A stretch of DNA of 64,000 nucleotides from Drosophila persimilis (taxonomy: Eukaryota > Arthropoda > Insecta > Diptera > Drosophilidae), in assembly GCF_003286085.1 (NCBI RefSeq), contig NW_020825298.1, positions 5,146,001 through 5,210,000 on the forward strand. Direction: 5' to 3'. Below the pieces are notes generated by a model that saw only the letters and a program-made list of their open reading frames with translations, did no database searches and was not told where the DNA came from. The position numbers and the translations under genes were made by a program. Positions 26,401 through 40,500 of the stretch are shown in pieces; within the stretch, counting starts at the first letter, position 1, and each line of letters opens with the position of its first letter.

Positions 26401-29400
26401 GCACGTTAATCAACACTGGAGTGTGAGGCAGGGTCTCTTCTCTGGTCTCTTTGGCCAATTAGAGACCATGGGCAGGGGGCCTTGGCCTGGGCAACGCCTC
26501 GAAGATGGATGCTGATGAGCCTGCGCTGATGCCTTGATGCCCAACGGCCCGAACATAAATCCTGGTCGGAAGCCACTATTAGCGTGGTGTTTAGTAAGCC
26601 TCCAGCTTGATGGCCTTTGATTAGCTTCGATATGGGGGGGAAGCTAGCCATAAATTAGCACGGCTCTTTGTTTTAAAGGTAAGCCGGGATTCACAGGGAA
26701 AACATCAACAAAGTTGGGTTTAAAGGTGGAAAAGAACTACAAGCAAGGGTCTACGATTTAAGGGAGTTAAAACCCAACCAAATAAAGGTAGAATCCCCCT
26801 CCAGGAAGAGGCTTCTGCCCCGCTGCAGACCAAGTCCTCCTCCTGGAACCATTTAATCCCTTTCCTGCCACGCAATATTCCACAGCAGATTGTACAGGAT
26901 CAGGTACTGGGTACTGGGTTCTGGGCGCGATATTGCTGATTTTCCACTTGATTGCTTCAACTTATCCAGCGCTCGTTTTAAAAAACAGATTAAATTTCCC
27001 CCCCCAGTCCCCCGCACCAACCGCCTCCCCTGTTAACCGTTGGCATCGTTGTCGCCTTGTTAATTAAACGTGGCACACACACACACACCGGCAGGGGAGG
27101 GGGGGGGGGAGGGGGCGCGGGACGCTCTGGCTCTGTGGATGCGATGCGGCATTGCGCCTCGATTGCGATTGACACAATAAATTGTCAATTACAGTGCAAT
27201 TACGTATGGAAATCGCTGGCGTTCCCGCAGGGTCTGGTGCGGGGGGCTACGAGGGGTGGCGGGGAGGGGACTTCCAGCAGTCGCCGCTTGATTAAATCGA
27301 TAAAAATCGAGTCGCATTTTAAACGCTGTTACGCTGCACACAATAGAAACGTGCAAATATTGTCGAGTCCCAACGAGAGATATGAGCGGTGTGTGGGGGG
27401 TGTGGGGGGTGGAGTGGAGTGGGGGTTTCTGGGGGGGTTTAAAAACGGTCAAACGTTATCAACACATAAACGAGAAATTCGGTCAACATGACATCGTTGT
27501 GGGGGTTTCCCCCCCCCTTTTTTCCGGTGGTTTTTTTTGCCGCAGGGCAGGCATCAGTGGACGGCAGAGTGGAGATGCAGATACGAGGTTTTTTTCCCCC
27601 GATAATTACTACAGAAGATAGAGAAAAAGCTGAATTGTGTGGGAAAACTATGGACTGTTGAGCTCTGAGCGGAAGAAGGGTCTTCTACCGATTTGTTTGT
27701 GATACAAAAAAAGGAGCTCAAGCACATCCTGCCATCAGTAGATACTCCTCCAAAACATACCTCCATGGATGGGTCTATCGATGGCAGACTTAATCAAATA
27801 AACTCCATGGAATAGCCCGAACATGTGTCTCCAGGCCACGCAATGTGTCATGTGGCCCACTCGCCACGCCCCCCTCCGCCCCTGGCGTGCGGGTGTGTCT
27901 GTGTTTCCGTTTCCGCTTCGCTAATAGAGTTAGTTACACATACCGCTAACTGCAACAGCAATGGGCGGGAAAAATGCTGCTGTGAGCCACGAGAAGCTGG
28001 CAGTAACCGAAAATTGCCAAAAACTGGTAGGGGAACAGGTGCTGGTTGGCCCCCTCCAAAAACCGAAAATGGGAACCAAACTGGGAGCTGGAACTGGTGT
28101 CGGTCTGTGTCGTAGTCAATGGCAGCCACTGGTGGCCACTGTCACCATTGGTGGGCCCCCCTCCCCCCCTCTAACCCCCTTCTGTGTTCTGGCCAGGCTG
28201 TTTGCCTTTCTTTTCCTGTCGTTTTCAGCCCCTACTCGTACAAAGTTGTTGCTGCTGCTGCGTCGTTCTGTGAACATTTAACTATTTTTGCAATGGCGTT
28301 AATTGGAAATGGCAATTTCATGCGCCTCCCAAACGTCGATGGGGGGTTCGTTGCAGCCTCCAATTCATGGTCTCCCTTTCATTCTCTCTCTCTCTCTCTC
28401 TCCTTTGGCCTCTCGCTTTAATTTGTCGTCTGGTGCGAGTTTTGGTACCCTTTTCGAACAGGGAAGCTTCAAAAACAAGGATTGCGGGTAAGACTTGTTT
28501 ATAGGCTTATTGAAACACGAATAAAACCGGCTGGAAATGAAAGTGTAGGGTATCTAAGGAATCGCCTGCCAGGCTTCTGTTGTTTTCATTGTCTTTTTTT
28601 GGCTGTTGCTCGTGACGTTTTTTATTTTAGGGGATTTTTTTCCGATGGCACACATTCCCAGCAGCCGTTCGATCGGTTGGCGAATGAATATAAGCCATTC
28701 TAAACATTTTTAGTTGATTGAAAAATTGTGCAGTTGGCTGGCAAAACGCACCAGTAGTACGAGTATCTGTGTGTCTCTATGTATGGGTTATAAGCCGCAT
28801 TTAATGCAGGGAAAAGTGGTCTGCCTTCAGATATTCGGGCACCTATGAGAGCCCCCAATGGTTGTATCTTCCTTCCGTGGAGTGTGCTTTAAACACAATG
28901 CTCTGGCTCTGGCTCTTGCCCTCGTGTCAGACACAAAACTAATTAGAATCCCAGCCCCAGGGGTAGTTGTCTGCAACTGCTATCTATAATGAAATATGAA
29001 ATACATATATATATACATATATATAATTATGGCAGCCAACTAATTAAAAAACTACGCTGGCAAAAATATTTTCGTGTTTTTAGCAAAACAAAAAAAAAGA
29101 ATAAAAATTAAATTAGAAACGTAAATTGAATTTTGCAGACGAGGCGAAAAAAAAACACAAAGTGAAAAATGAATAATGACTTTGACAAAGTGTTGGGTGG
29201 GGTGGTAGGGCCGTGCGGGGGGCGTGGGGGGGCGGATAGGTGTGATCCTTAATGCTGTTAAGCAAATCCAAAGGATGCCACACACATGGCTGTGTGTGTG
29301 TGTGTGTGCACCAAAGGGCGGGGGCGAAAGAAAATGCAATTTGGAAATTGAAAACGTTTCCCCCCTCCTCACTTTTTGCTGTTTAACTTTTGCACAGGCG

Positions 29401-32400
29401 GCACCTCCCCAGAACTCATTTGCATGCGATTTGCTATAATTGAATTTCGCCAAAGGCGGCAGCAAAAACCTCCCCCCCCCCCCCCCTCTCTGTGTGTAGT
29501 TCTAGTTTCTGGCTAGCCTTCAGAAAGTTTTCCCTTCCCTTTTGGGCCAAGACAAATGTGCGTAAACAGTCACCAGAGGGGGAGGGGGGGACAGGGTGGG
29601 GGTGGGGAAATGAGCTTGGTGGCAGGACTGTGTCACTGGCTGATAACGTTTAATGGATTGCCCGGGCAGACGTCTCCTCGAGTGGGCTTTGAATCGGCTC
29701 TGGGCTTTGGCCCTGCCCTGCTTTGGGGGGCGGGGGCGGGGCCGGGGGCAAGGGCAATGTTTGCTTTTTGTTTACTTTTTCTTGCCGCCTAGGCCGCCCG
29801 GCAATGAAGACATTCAAATATTAATGTGTTGCATAAATCACAAGTCTTTAAAACCACTTCTTAAAAATCCATTTCTCGAAAACAAATTCCACTGAAAAAC
29901 GCCTTAAATTTCATAGGTTTTTGGGTATATTTTAAGGAATTATTTACCAAATTATTTTGCATAATTTTTAACCTTTTTGGTAGTAGTAAATTCTATCTGG
30001 AATCTGCAAGAGTTCTGGGTTAACCTTTTCCCGGAACGCCCCCTCAATCGAGTCTCTCTTTCACTCGAAAACGAATTCCACTGAAAATCGTCTGAAAATT
30101 CATTGATTTTTTTTTATATTTTAAGGAATTTCAAGGGTTTATTTAGAAATATTTTCATTTACCGAAGAACGATGTGTTAAAGCATTATTTCTGAATTTTT
30201 TAAAGAAAGTTCCTCTGGTTTTAGGGCCTGAAAATATCTAACCAATCGGCAAAAATATTTGTCATAATTTTAAAAATTGTTCTAGACAAAAATTCTGTCT
30301 GGAATCTGCCAGAGAATACTTCTGTTGTGTTCCGGGTTAAAACACCTCCCGGAACACCCCCTCCCTGGAGACGATGTCTGCCTTTTGTCTCGCTTGAAAC
30401 ATCAAAAACTAAGCCAACACTTTTCGGGTCTCTGACAGCTGTGAGATATGCAAAGGAAGTTGACGAGCAGCCCGCAAATTATTCACACATCTCCTCCTCC
30501 TCCGCCTCCTCCTCCTCCTGCTCCTCCTCCTCGATGTGTCCCGGAGGAAAGTGGGGGGCTCTCGGCCGGGTGCGCTCCTCCTTCTGTTGCCAAGTCAACA
30601 AACAAATTAATTACAGTCTGTCTCAATAGTTTGCCACATGTACGGATGTACGGATGTATGCAGTATCTGGTGGATACACTTTACGCCTGTCAACAGAGCT
30701 TAGTACGCTTTGACAAAATTAAATGCAAAACTCATTATGAAATGTTAATAGCGAAGCAGCTGCCACTCCTGCTGCCGTTTGTGGTTTTACAAAACATATT
30801 AATTAGCATTAAATAATTAAAATATGCCCGCCGCTTAACGTCATTCATTTTAATCAGTTTTAAGCCCTGGCCCTAGGCCTGTGGCTTCTGTCCATCCGTC
30901 CGTCCGTCTCTGTGTGTTCAAGGCTGAAACTCATTAAATGTTAGTTATTTCAAATAAAAAACCCATTAAATATACACCTACAACTACCCTAAACGATTGG
31001 CTTTGATTTAAAGGCTTTCCCCCCCCCCCCCCCTCCCTACGAACGGCTTTGAAAGCCCCTCGGGGCTACAGCTCTCTCTCTCTGGAAAACGTGGCTACAC
31101 GAGGACTGTTTGTACATGGAAAAGCTAGAGGCTTCTCTGCACAGAACAACGAAATCAATTAGCCAGGCAACAGAATAACATATTCTCTTCTTGTGGGGTT
31201 GCAGCAACTTTTTGCTAATAGTTTTTTGGAACACCCACAAAAAGGCAGGAAAATGTTTTCCACCTTCTACGAAAATAGTTCCTTGTTTTAAACCCAGTTA
31301 AAAATTGTTATATTCATCTCCTGTTGGGCAACAAATTCTCCAGGCTTCCCAGTATTTATTTGGCTAATGCAAAATACATTTTCTTAATGCATTTTCCCTT
31401 TAAATTCAAATAATGGAAAAGTGCGCAAAAATTCCTCTTGTTGCATTCCAATTTTTTTTTATTATATTTACCTATAAACTTTGGTGTTTTTGTTGTTGTT
31501 GTTGTTGTTGGGGACCGCTTGGCGCCCCGCGGAGGCTTTGTTCGTTGGCCAAATGGCAAATTGTTGTTTACCCGCGCTGCAAAGCATAAATACAAATCCG
31601 GAACCGATTCGGAATTGCAATCGGGAATCGGAATCGGAATATGGCTATGTGATTGCCTCTCCGGGCACTTAGTCGTATTGGTTGCCCCACAGCCAAAGCC
31701 GCCAACAGTTTTCGGTTATGGTCGGGGGGGTGGAGGGGGGGTTGGGGCTTGGTTTCTGCTTCTGCAATTTGCCTAAAACGTCTAAAAATGGCATGAAAAC
31801 TCTGAGCTTTTGTTGCACAGCCAAGTGGTAAACAAATATGCGTGCCAAACAGTGTGGCCTCCCAATGAATTGAAGGGATATATTGGCTGCTGTATGCCAG
31901 GCAAAACAACGGCCTTTTAAACAAGAAAATATCCAATTAAATTAAGTAAAATGTAGGCTTTTTTTTTGTGGTTTAAGCCAAGTCTCATATCACTCAAAAT
32001 ATTCATAAAATCTTGCCCTTTAAATCTTATTCTCAAAAGTCTTCCATCTCTTCCAACTATAATTTCTTGAGCATTTTTTGCCAAGCTGCCACACTTTGTA
32101 GCACATCCATGATTCGCTGCAATTGGTTTTGCGGGCGAGCAGGCGGCTGTCACGTTTCGGTTTATTTAGAATTTGCTTTCAGCCGTTGGCAAAAACAATT
32201 TAAATTTTGTCTCTGCCAACAGCAACAGCAACAGAAAATGAAAATAAAAATGAAAATCGTCGATGTCGTTGCAAAAGCAAATCGAAATCAAATCGAAATG
32301 TAATCGCGCGCAGCAAATCCAAAGCCGAAAGCCGAAAGCAATCGCATTATCGCCACATTGGCGTGAAAGTGCCACGCCCTGTAGCCCACGCACACCCACC

Positions 32401-34507
32401 CCCCTCCCCCCGCATAAACGAGTGTGGAGCACCCTTACCATCATTCCTGGGGATATTTATAGTCAGCTCATATTTATGGTTACAATATTTGCCTTTAACC
32501 GGAAATCGATGAAATTTTTATGCCTTCGCCTTGGCGCCCTTTTGCGATGCCCAGCAATCGTTGAGGGTATGCACATGGGGACGATCAGAAGAGTCCCAAG
32601 CAAACCTTCTAAAATCAAGAAAAATACTTTGGAACAGCCGAAAGTCGCACCTCTTTCTGAGGGGTTAATATTTACAAAAATTATGAAGATTTTTATAGAA
32701 AATTAGCTAAATATATAGGCCGTGAAAACAGTGGATTATGGAGTGTACGAAAAAACTCTTTATATCTTTTTATTCGAAGCAAAGCCTTGATGTCTCTTGA
32801 TCGCCCTTTATAAAAGGCCCCTCACTACCCTAACGATATTTCTTATGCGATGTGACTATTGCTATCTCCCACCGAGTGTATCGATGGTGGATACCAACGC
32901 CTTGCTTCACATATTTTCTATAAGCCCATATAATCTTTCCTCTTTTCGCCAGTACTTCCTCTGACTACTGAGTATTTTATGGTCGAAACCCTGCCACAGA
33001 CCAAGCTCTTTCTTGTTTTATTTATATTTTTGCGTGTCTCTGTGTTTTGGCGTAAATATTTCTTGCGGTGTGTGTGAGGAACCCTTCTCAACTCCCACCC
33101 CCCACTCTCCACTCCCCACTGATTTTCCAGTTCTCGTCCTATTATTCGTTTCATTTTCTTTTGGTTTTTCGGGGGGGCTCCTTCATCGAGTTTAGGCAAT
33201 TTAGCGGCTTAGCTAAATCGCTTTTGGTGCTCATGAATTTATACGTTTTGTTTGTGCAGAGCATGCAAAAAAAATTCCAACATATTAATGTGCCCCTTCC
33301 CGGTGCCCCTTCCCCCAGCCCCAGCCCTGCCTGGGGTCAGTGCGAGCCGAATTATTTATATTTTTTCCCCATTTTAGTGGGATTTACGAGGACCGATTTG
33401 GTGGGCTTCCGAGGGCTGCCTTAAGCACAAACAAAATACAACTTTTGGGGACTTTGATTTGGCACAAAAATTAGGCAATAGATCCAGGGACACCAGAAGC
33501 ACAAAAAGCAAATAAAACCCTACCAAATCCCGCCGTGAAATTTGGCAACCTGGCTAATGCCTGTATTTGGCGTTCGCTTCCTGTTCCTATCGGAGACCAT
33601 TCAAAGACCGTACAATTTCGTTGGCTTTTGTGAAAAATCATAAAATTAACTATCTCTCTCGGGCTCCCTCTCCGGCTCTCTCCGCGCCGCAATTATGTGA
33701 AAATTTTCATTGATTACACGCTGGAAATGTCCCTGGCAAAGAGCGTACACAAAAATAATGACAGCCAAATCGCCAACACGTATTACAGCTGTATTATAGT
33801 TCTTCTTCATCCGCGAACAATGGCGGCGATTCCGAGCGGAGTGGAGTCCGGACTGCAATCCGGATTGCAGCATCCTCTGGACTAATGGTTGTCCGATGTC
33901 GATGAGGAGGATCATTATGTGCTACCCAGGATGATGATGATGAATAATACTCTAGCTGGTATGGTGGGGCGGGGCGCTGTAGAGAGGGGAGGGGGGGGCC
34001 AGTCACGTGCTCTATCCGGGTCCTTGCATTGTTCTTCAGCCGCTTCCGAACCTTGCCGCAGTTATATTTCATATTTTAGCCAGCTCTTCTTCGAGCTCAA
34101 TTCATTGCAGCTTTCCTTCCTGTCCGTTCCTGCAGTAATCTGAAATGCTTTCTCACTTTTTCATGGCTTTGGCTCTGGCTTTGGCTTTGACTTGGGTGCT
34201 CCTGCTCTGGCTCCTGCTCTGTGACTCCTTCACTGGCTGCAATCTTGAGCGCCAGAAATTTTTACCTGCATGGAATTCGAAATCATGTGGGTTTCGTTGG
34301 GTCCTGGCCACGGACCTGGTCACGTAAGCGGGTCTTACTTTGTCACTGGCCTGGTCGGTGGGGCAGGGGGGGGCCAGGGAGTGCCAGTTCAATCATTTAC
34401 TGTCATTTACTGCCTTAGTTACCTGTCCTGCGGCGTCTGTCGATATTAAAACGAAAATAAAGCTCCACCAACTTTAAGCACGAGTGCATTCATTTCATGT
34501 TCCCCAA

Positions 34508-34539
<32 letters not shown>

Positions 34540-37500
34540 CGGCGGAGGGGGGGCTATGCTGCGGCACATGACAAGAAATTCAAAAAAATAAATTGATTTA
34601 AATTGCTAATAAATATTGCAATATTTCTATGGTTTATAGGCAATATTATATGGGGTCTTCATTTCAAAATAAGGGATTTCCGAGAGTGTTCTTTGGATGG
34701 CACGCATCTTGGTTGTTGGTTGATCTGATTTCATATTTTATGCTCTAAACCAAAAGGAAAAACTTCTCAGTATGTGCCCCATGTCAGTGGGAAATTTATT
34801 GCAAATCGAGTTAGCGGCAAAGGCGTGGCCCGCCCCCTCCCCACTCTGAGGCCTTTGGCCCCTTTTATGGATGACAAGAGTAAATTTAAATCCACGACAA
34901 CTCTTTGCACTCGGAGGACAACTCTTTGCGTTTGCCAGACGTGCTGATAGCAGGGCTTCCGTTTGGCAAGCTCTCCTCCACCCAAGCAGCTGCTGCCACA
35001 GGGCTCCGTGCCACAGCGGCCTGCCACGTCGCTGCTGTCCGCTGCTCTCTTGTTTGCTGTGGAAATGAATTTCTAATACAAAAATTGCATTGAAAAGTGC
35101 TGCGACGCCTGCCGGTCTCTGGCTTTAGCGTCAAGGGCTAACAATTGTTTTGGCAAACGTTGCCAACACTTCCACGGGGCGTGAGGGGGGCGTGAGGGGG
35201 GGGCAACACGCACACGCACACGCCAGGCCACACCAAACCGGAAGTGGTTCGCGTGTGTGGCTCCCACGGAGAAGATCTTGGAAAGGAGCCCTTTCGGGGA
35301 GCCCTCCACCCCCCTCCCCTCATGCCTCATGTGGAACACACACTTCACGCTGGGCATGCAAAATGCAAGTGGAATACAATGCAAAATGCAAAACGCCAAC
35401 CCAAACCAAAAAAAAGGGAAGAAAAATACAAATAAAAAAAAAGGTTTGCCTCCTCTCACATACAAACACGAAAAACAGGAAATTGAATTTTCGACTTTGG
35501 CAAGTGTGCGTGCCAGGAAAGAGGAACCAAAGGACCTCCTAGCAGTGCACACACACACACACACACACAAGTGTCGAGGAGGCACAAGTTGTTCCTGGGC
35601 TGCTGCTGCTGCTGCTGCTACGGATCCTCCTGCTGTGGCAACTATTACGAACGCAGGACGAGAACTCCTGACACTGGCAGTGCCTCGTTTTGCATACCAA
35701 GCAACCAGGAGCAACCAAGAGGAGCCATGAGGAGCCAGGAGCAGCCAGGAGTCCTGCCAACTTGTGCCAAACGGAAACGAAATATTTAACAACAATGCAA
35801 ACACATGCAAACGTGCATTTTGTGTGCCTGTGTGCGTGTCTGTGTGTCTGTGTGTGCGTTGCATAATTGAGTGGGCGTGGCTATCCTCCCAAAGTTTAAC
35901 TTTAATTTGCCAGCTTTCATCTGACTTTGTTGCCGGAGAGCGCGACCGAAACTAAGCTCAAATTAATGGCAAACGCTGGCTGTGCCCCCCCCCCCAACCG
36001 TTGCATGCCCCCCGAGGCACCAACCGCTTAGAAGCCAGCTCAATGACTTATCATATACAAATTACAAGACTCCTCGCCCTCCCCCCGGTTCAGAGTCTCT
36101 GCCACGCCTCTCTGTGAACGCAGCGCCATTGGAGATGGCAGCTGCCTGAAAGCCAGGCGATTAGAGATGGGACGCAGAGAGTCGATGGCGAAGGCGATGT
36201 CGTGCCTTTGGAGATGGGTTTGAAGGGGGTTGAGAGGGAATTTAGTCTTCCCAAGCAGCTGCAGAAAGCCATTAGAGATGGGAGGAAGAGAGTTGATGGC
36301 GATTTCGAGGGAATCTAGGAATGTCTTTCAATCGAAAAAGCCTTCCTAAGCAGCTGTAGGAATGTCAAACAATTAGGGATGGGAGGAAGAGAGACTATGC
36401 CAAAGTCCTGCGTTTAGAGATGGGACTAAAGGAGATTTAGGGACTAAAGGAGGGAATTTAGAGGAATTTTCCTAATTTCCTAAGCATCTGCAGAAATGTC
36501 AAGCCTTTAGAGATGGCAGGAAGAGAGTCTATGGCGATGTCGTGCCTTTGGAGATGGGCCTGAAAGAGTTTTCGAGGGAATTTTCGAATGTTTTTCAATC
36601 AAAGAAGCCTTGCTTTCCTTTTTATGGAAGCTACAAAGAGGAAAGAGATCATTTCGTGCCTTTCTCGCTCTTATATAAAACAATTTTAAGTATCGTTCGA
36701 TATTTTACTCGTTTCGGCACGAAGCGAGTGAGCCGGGGGTCTTCAGGGGCTTGCCCCTAGTAAACATATTTCTCTAGATAAATCCTTCATGTGTAACCCT
36801 CCCTTAACCCTCCACAATCCTAGCTCTAAATATGTAAATTAACTAAGTTCGATCCGAATCGCTCACGCTCGTATCTCTAATCCAAAAGAGAGACAGGGAC
36901 ACAGAGACAGTCAGACAAAAGTCAAAAAGTTACAATTTACAATTTACAATTTACGCTTGTAAATTGCTTTAAAAACTTCTTCCATTCGGTTGCTATCTGA
37001 AGCTACAATTTTACTAATTAACTCAACGCTCAAGTTTTTGGGTAAAGCCACGCCCACCCACACCCTCACCCCTCACCCCTCACTGTGACCCCAGACATCC
37101 CCCTCGTCTGTTGCTAATTTCGCTAATCAAAGCGGGGTCCCCCCCCCCCCTGCCGAAAAAGAAAAGCGATGAGGGAAAACATTACTTCGATTTTATTAAA
37201 TGGGAAAACATGGGAAACACTCGAAGGAGGAAGCAGGAGACGGGGGTAGGGGTAGGGGTTGGGGAAAATTTCGAAAAAGGAAAAGCAATAATTTGCCAAA
37301 AAGGAAAACAACAATCATAACAGCAACAACAATAAATGTTTAACTTTTGTTAATGGAAAAGCAAACCGAATGCTGAAAGGAAATGAGTTTTTCTTTTGGG
37401 GTGATAATTAGCAGGGCTGTTTAAAGTCCCCCCCCTTGCCACCCCCCCTGCACCCTTTGCCCCTTGATACCACAACAAAAAAATAGGCAAGTAGGAAAGG

Positions 37501-40500
37501 AAAGGAAAGAAGTTAATATCTCTGAAGGTCTCCCCTCCCCCTCACCGCCCCCCTCCCGGTTATGGTTATTGCCAGGCCACGTGGCACCCTTCCCGCCAAA
37601 CCCACACCCACACACACTCGTGTTCGTATAGCCGCACGCATCGGTGGCAAATGAAGAGCTCGCGGCATCAACTACCAAAAAGTCGATAATGTCGCGGCAT
37701 GGCCACAGGAGCAACGGGCACAATACAGCCGGGGTCACAGGGCCAACAAAAACCCAAGGCAGATGAAAAGCAGAGACCAAGAATGGCAAAAAAACAGCAA
37801 AGGCAACGCCACGACCTGGGGATACCCAGTATTTGGATGGGAAAAATATGAGATGGGGGTAAAAAATATTTAAAGGAAATTTAGAGCTGCTGCAGAGGGA
37901 AATTTTTTGGTAGAAAGGCATGACATAGGATCTTTCATGTCTGAGAATAAATTGTAGAATATTTTTTCCCGATTTTTTAAATATTTATAGCCTGCAAATT
38001 TTGTAGATTTTTAGTTTGCGGAATAAACACATTTTTCTAGGATTTTCAGGACACCCAAAACAGAGGCTTTTCCGCAACAAACCTCTAAGCAAAAACAACC
38101 CACCCTCAAAGCCCACGAATACACGGTATCAAGGGGGTGGCAAGGGGCAGGCAGGGCGCTACAACCTTCTGTGGAAAAACTAATAACCAAAAATTGGGTT
38201 CGCAACCGGAGGAAGCGTTGGATTCCGTATCGGACACTCTGGGGAGGGGGGGAGCTCCGGGAAGCTGGCGACGAGCGCCAAAACTCATAAAATTCAAGCC
38301 ATTGAGTTTTTGAAATCGCTTCGGGCTTCATTTCGATTGCCCCATTGCCAGTGCCATTCCTCCGCTCCTCCACTCCTCCACTCCACCGCTCTCCCCTTGG
38401 CCCATGTCGGTCTCTTGGCCTCTTGACTTTTTGTCCCTCTTGCTGGTTGTTTGGCCATTTAAATTCGTTACGTTTCGATTGCCGTGAATATGCAGTCAAC
38501 TTTATAAAATTGATAGTTTAATCTGATAGATAGGAAATTGCTTTGTTTTGGCCCGGCCCAGCGGAAAAGGGGATGGGGATGGGCCAGAGACAGTCGTCGC
38601 AAAAATATGAATGGGTGGTGGGTGGTGGCGGGTGGCTGGCAGCAGCACTTTAAAGCTTTCGTCTGATCCGATAAAAAGATAAGAGTGCAAATTTATGCAC
38701 GCAAATAAAGGGCCAACGAAGGCGCCGTGACGTCAGACTTGGGAGCATTTCGAGGGGTATCAATGGGTTCTCAGGGTAAGGGGATATATCTATGAAGGTT
38801 CTTCTATAAGAAAGTAGGAACAATAGGAATTTCCTAAGAGTATATCCCTTTATCCAAGCGTTCCCTGTATGTGGCATAAAATGAAGATATTTCATAAACA
38901 CTTAACCCCCCCCCCCTAATCGATGGGGGGGATAACCCATGTGCTTTCGAGGCAATTGCCTAATTAAATTTTATATCGAATGTCGTAAAAGGAAATTTCA
39001 ATAAGCACAGAAAGCCAGGGAAGATTTGCATCTCTTTGGCTGCCCAGCGAGGCTTTAATAATATTTTGGGGCGGGGCGTGGGGGCCAGACTCAGGAGTTA
39101 ATAACACGGTCAAATGTTTGGCTTGGGACCAGGTCGGCATTAAAATCATGCGGTTCATTGAACGGGGAGGGGGTGGGAGGGGGATATCGCTTTCAATATC
39201 AAAAGTGGAAGTGGAAGTGGAAGTGCAGGAAAAACAGTGAACGCCACAGGACTCATCCAGTCGTAGGCAGTCGTCTTTGTGGCTGTTGACTTTTGCACTG
39301 GACACTGGAGGGGGGTGGGGGGCTTGGGGGGGGATGGACAGTTTGACAAGTGGCTTCGATGTTTGCTTAGCCTGCTCCTCGGTGCCAGTACAGGTTCAGG
39401 TCGGAACTGGACTTGTGACGACTCAACTTGTCATCGTCATCATTGGACTGGCCGTAGGTACACATATACATACATATATGTATGTATATACTCTTTATGT
39501 GTATGTATATGTGGACATATATATGTCAATGACGCTGCTGCCAGTGCAGTGCTGTTTGTTCTTATCCTTTGGCACTCATATAAAGTTTGTTTGCGGATTT
39601 GTGCAGCGCAATATGTCATTGCTGGCTGTGGAGTCGGGGCGGGGTGGGGGCGGGGCTGGAGCTTGGCAAGTGGTGGAGAGACCAGCATCGACCACGCTTA
39701 ATGGCAATGTACGTTCAAGTAAACACACACAGGCACACACAGACGACGACACACTTGTGCGGCCAAGAGGTTGGATCCAACAGAACACAATTTGGGGATA
39801 AGAAGTAGTTGGAAAGTAGGAAGTCTACAGTCTCATATGGTTAGGCCTGTGCCTGCGGATCGGGAATATATATATGCACCCTTGTAAGCCATGGTCTCTG
39901 CCTTGGAAACACACCAAATTCGTAGCACCCTTCGTTTTATATATATTTTAAAATTATATAGACCTTTTGGAGGCTCTAATAACAGAATATTCCCCAGTAA
40001 TTTACCTAGTAAAGCCTTGGAATTTCTAGAATAAATCCTACTAAATATTGTAATACTTTCCTTGCCCTAAAAAACCTTCGATACTTTCCTGGCAACCCTC
40101 GCCTGTGTACATATGCAGTTCAGTGTGCAGCGTCGACTAACAAATCCTTTTGGCATTATAAACATTATTAAAATTTCATGTTTCCTGCTACAAGCGACAG
40201 CCTCGCCATGCCCCCTGCCCCCCGCCCCCCTCCCCCCCCGCCCACTCAAAACGCAAACGTAACGAAACATGAAACTCGAGGCAGGACGGCAGAGGCAGGC
40301 ACATGAGTAGACGAGGCCAGGCTTTGAGCTTATGTGGCACACACAGATCCATCCTGACCATCATCTCATCTACTACCTCCCCCCCCCCGTTGCCCTCTCT
40401 CGACTGGTAAGACTGTCTAGCCTTACTTATTTGCAGCATGCTTCATGCTTTATGGTTACTTGGTCAAGGGCCTTTCATGCTCCCAAACACACACACACAC

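Noticed and set aside
25811..26515. 234-codon plus-strand open frame
   Set aside because: Composition is like translated non-coding G/C-rich sequence. No domain was recognised and codon bias is lacking.
28430..28489. Plus-strand coding-like stretch FGTLFEQGSFKNKDCG before GTAAGA
   Set aside because: Upstream boundary unclear, no partner exon, and it sits next to a CT repeat.
35073..35864. 263-codon minus-strand open frame
   Set aside because: Translation is built over CA and GCT repeats (VCVCVC, AAAAAA, HTDTHTG). No splice or family support.
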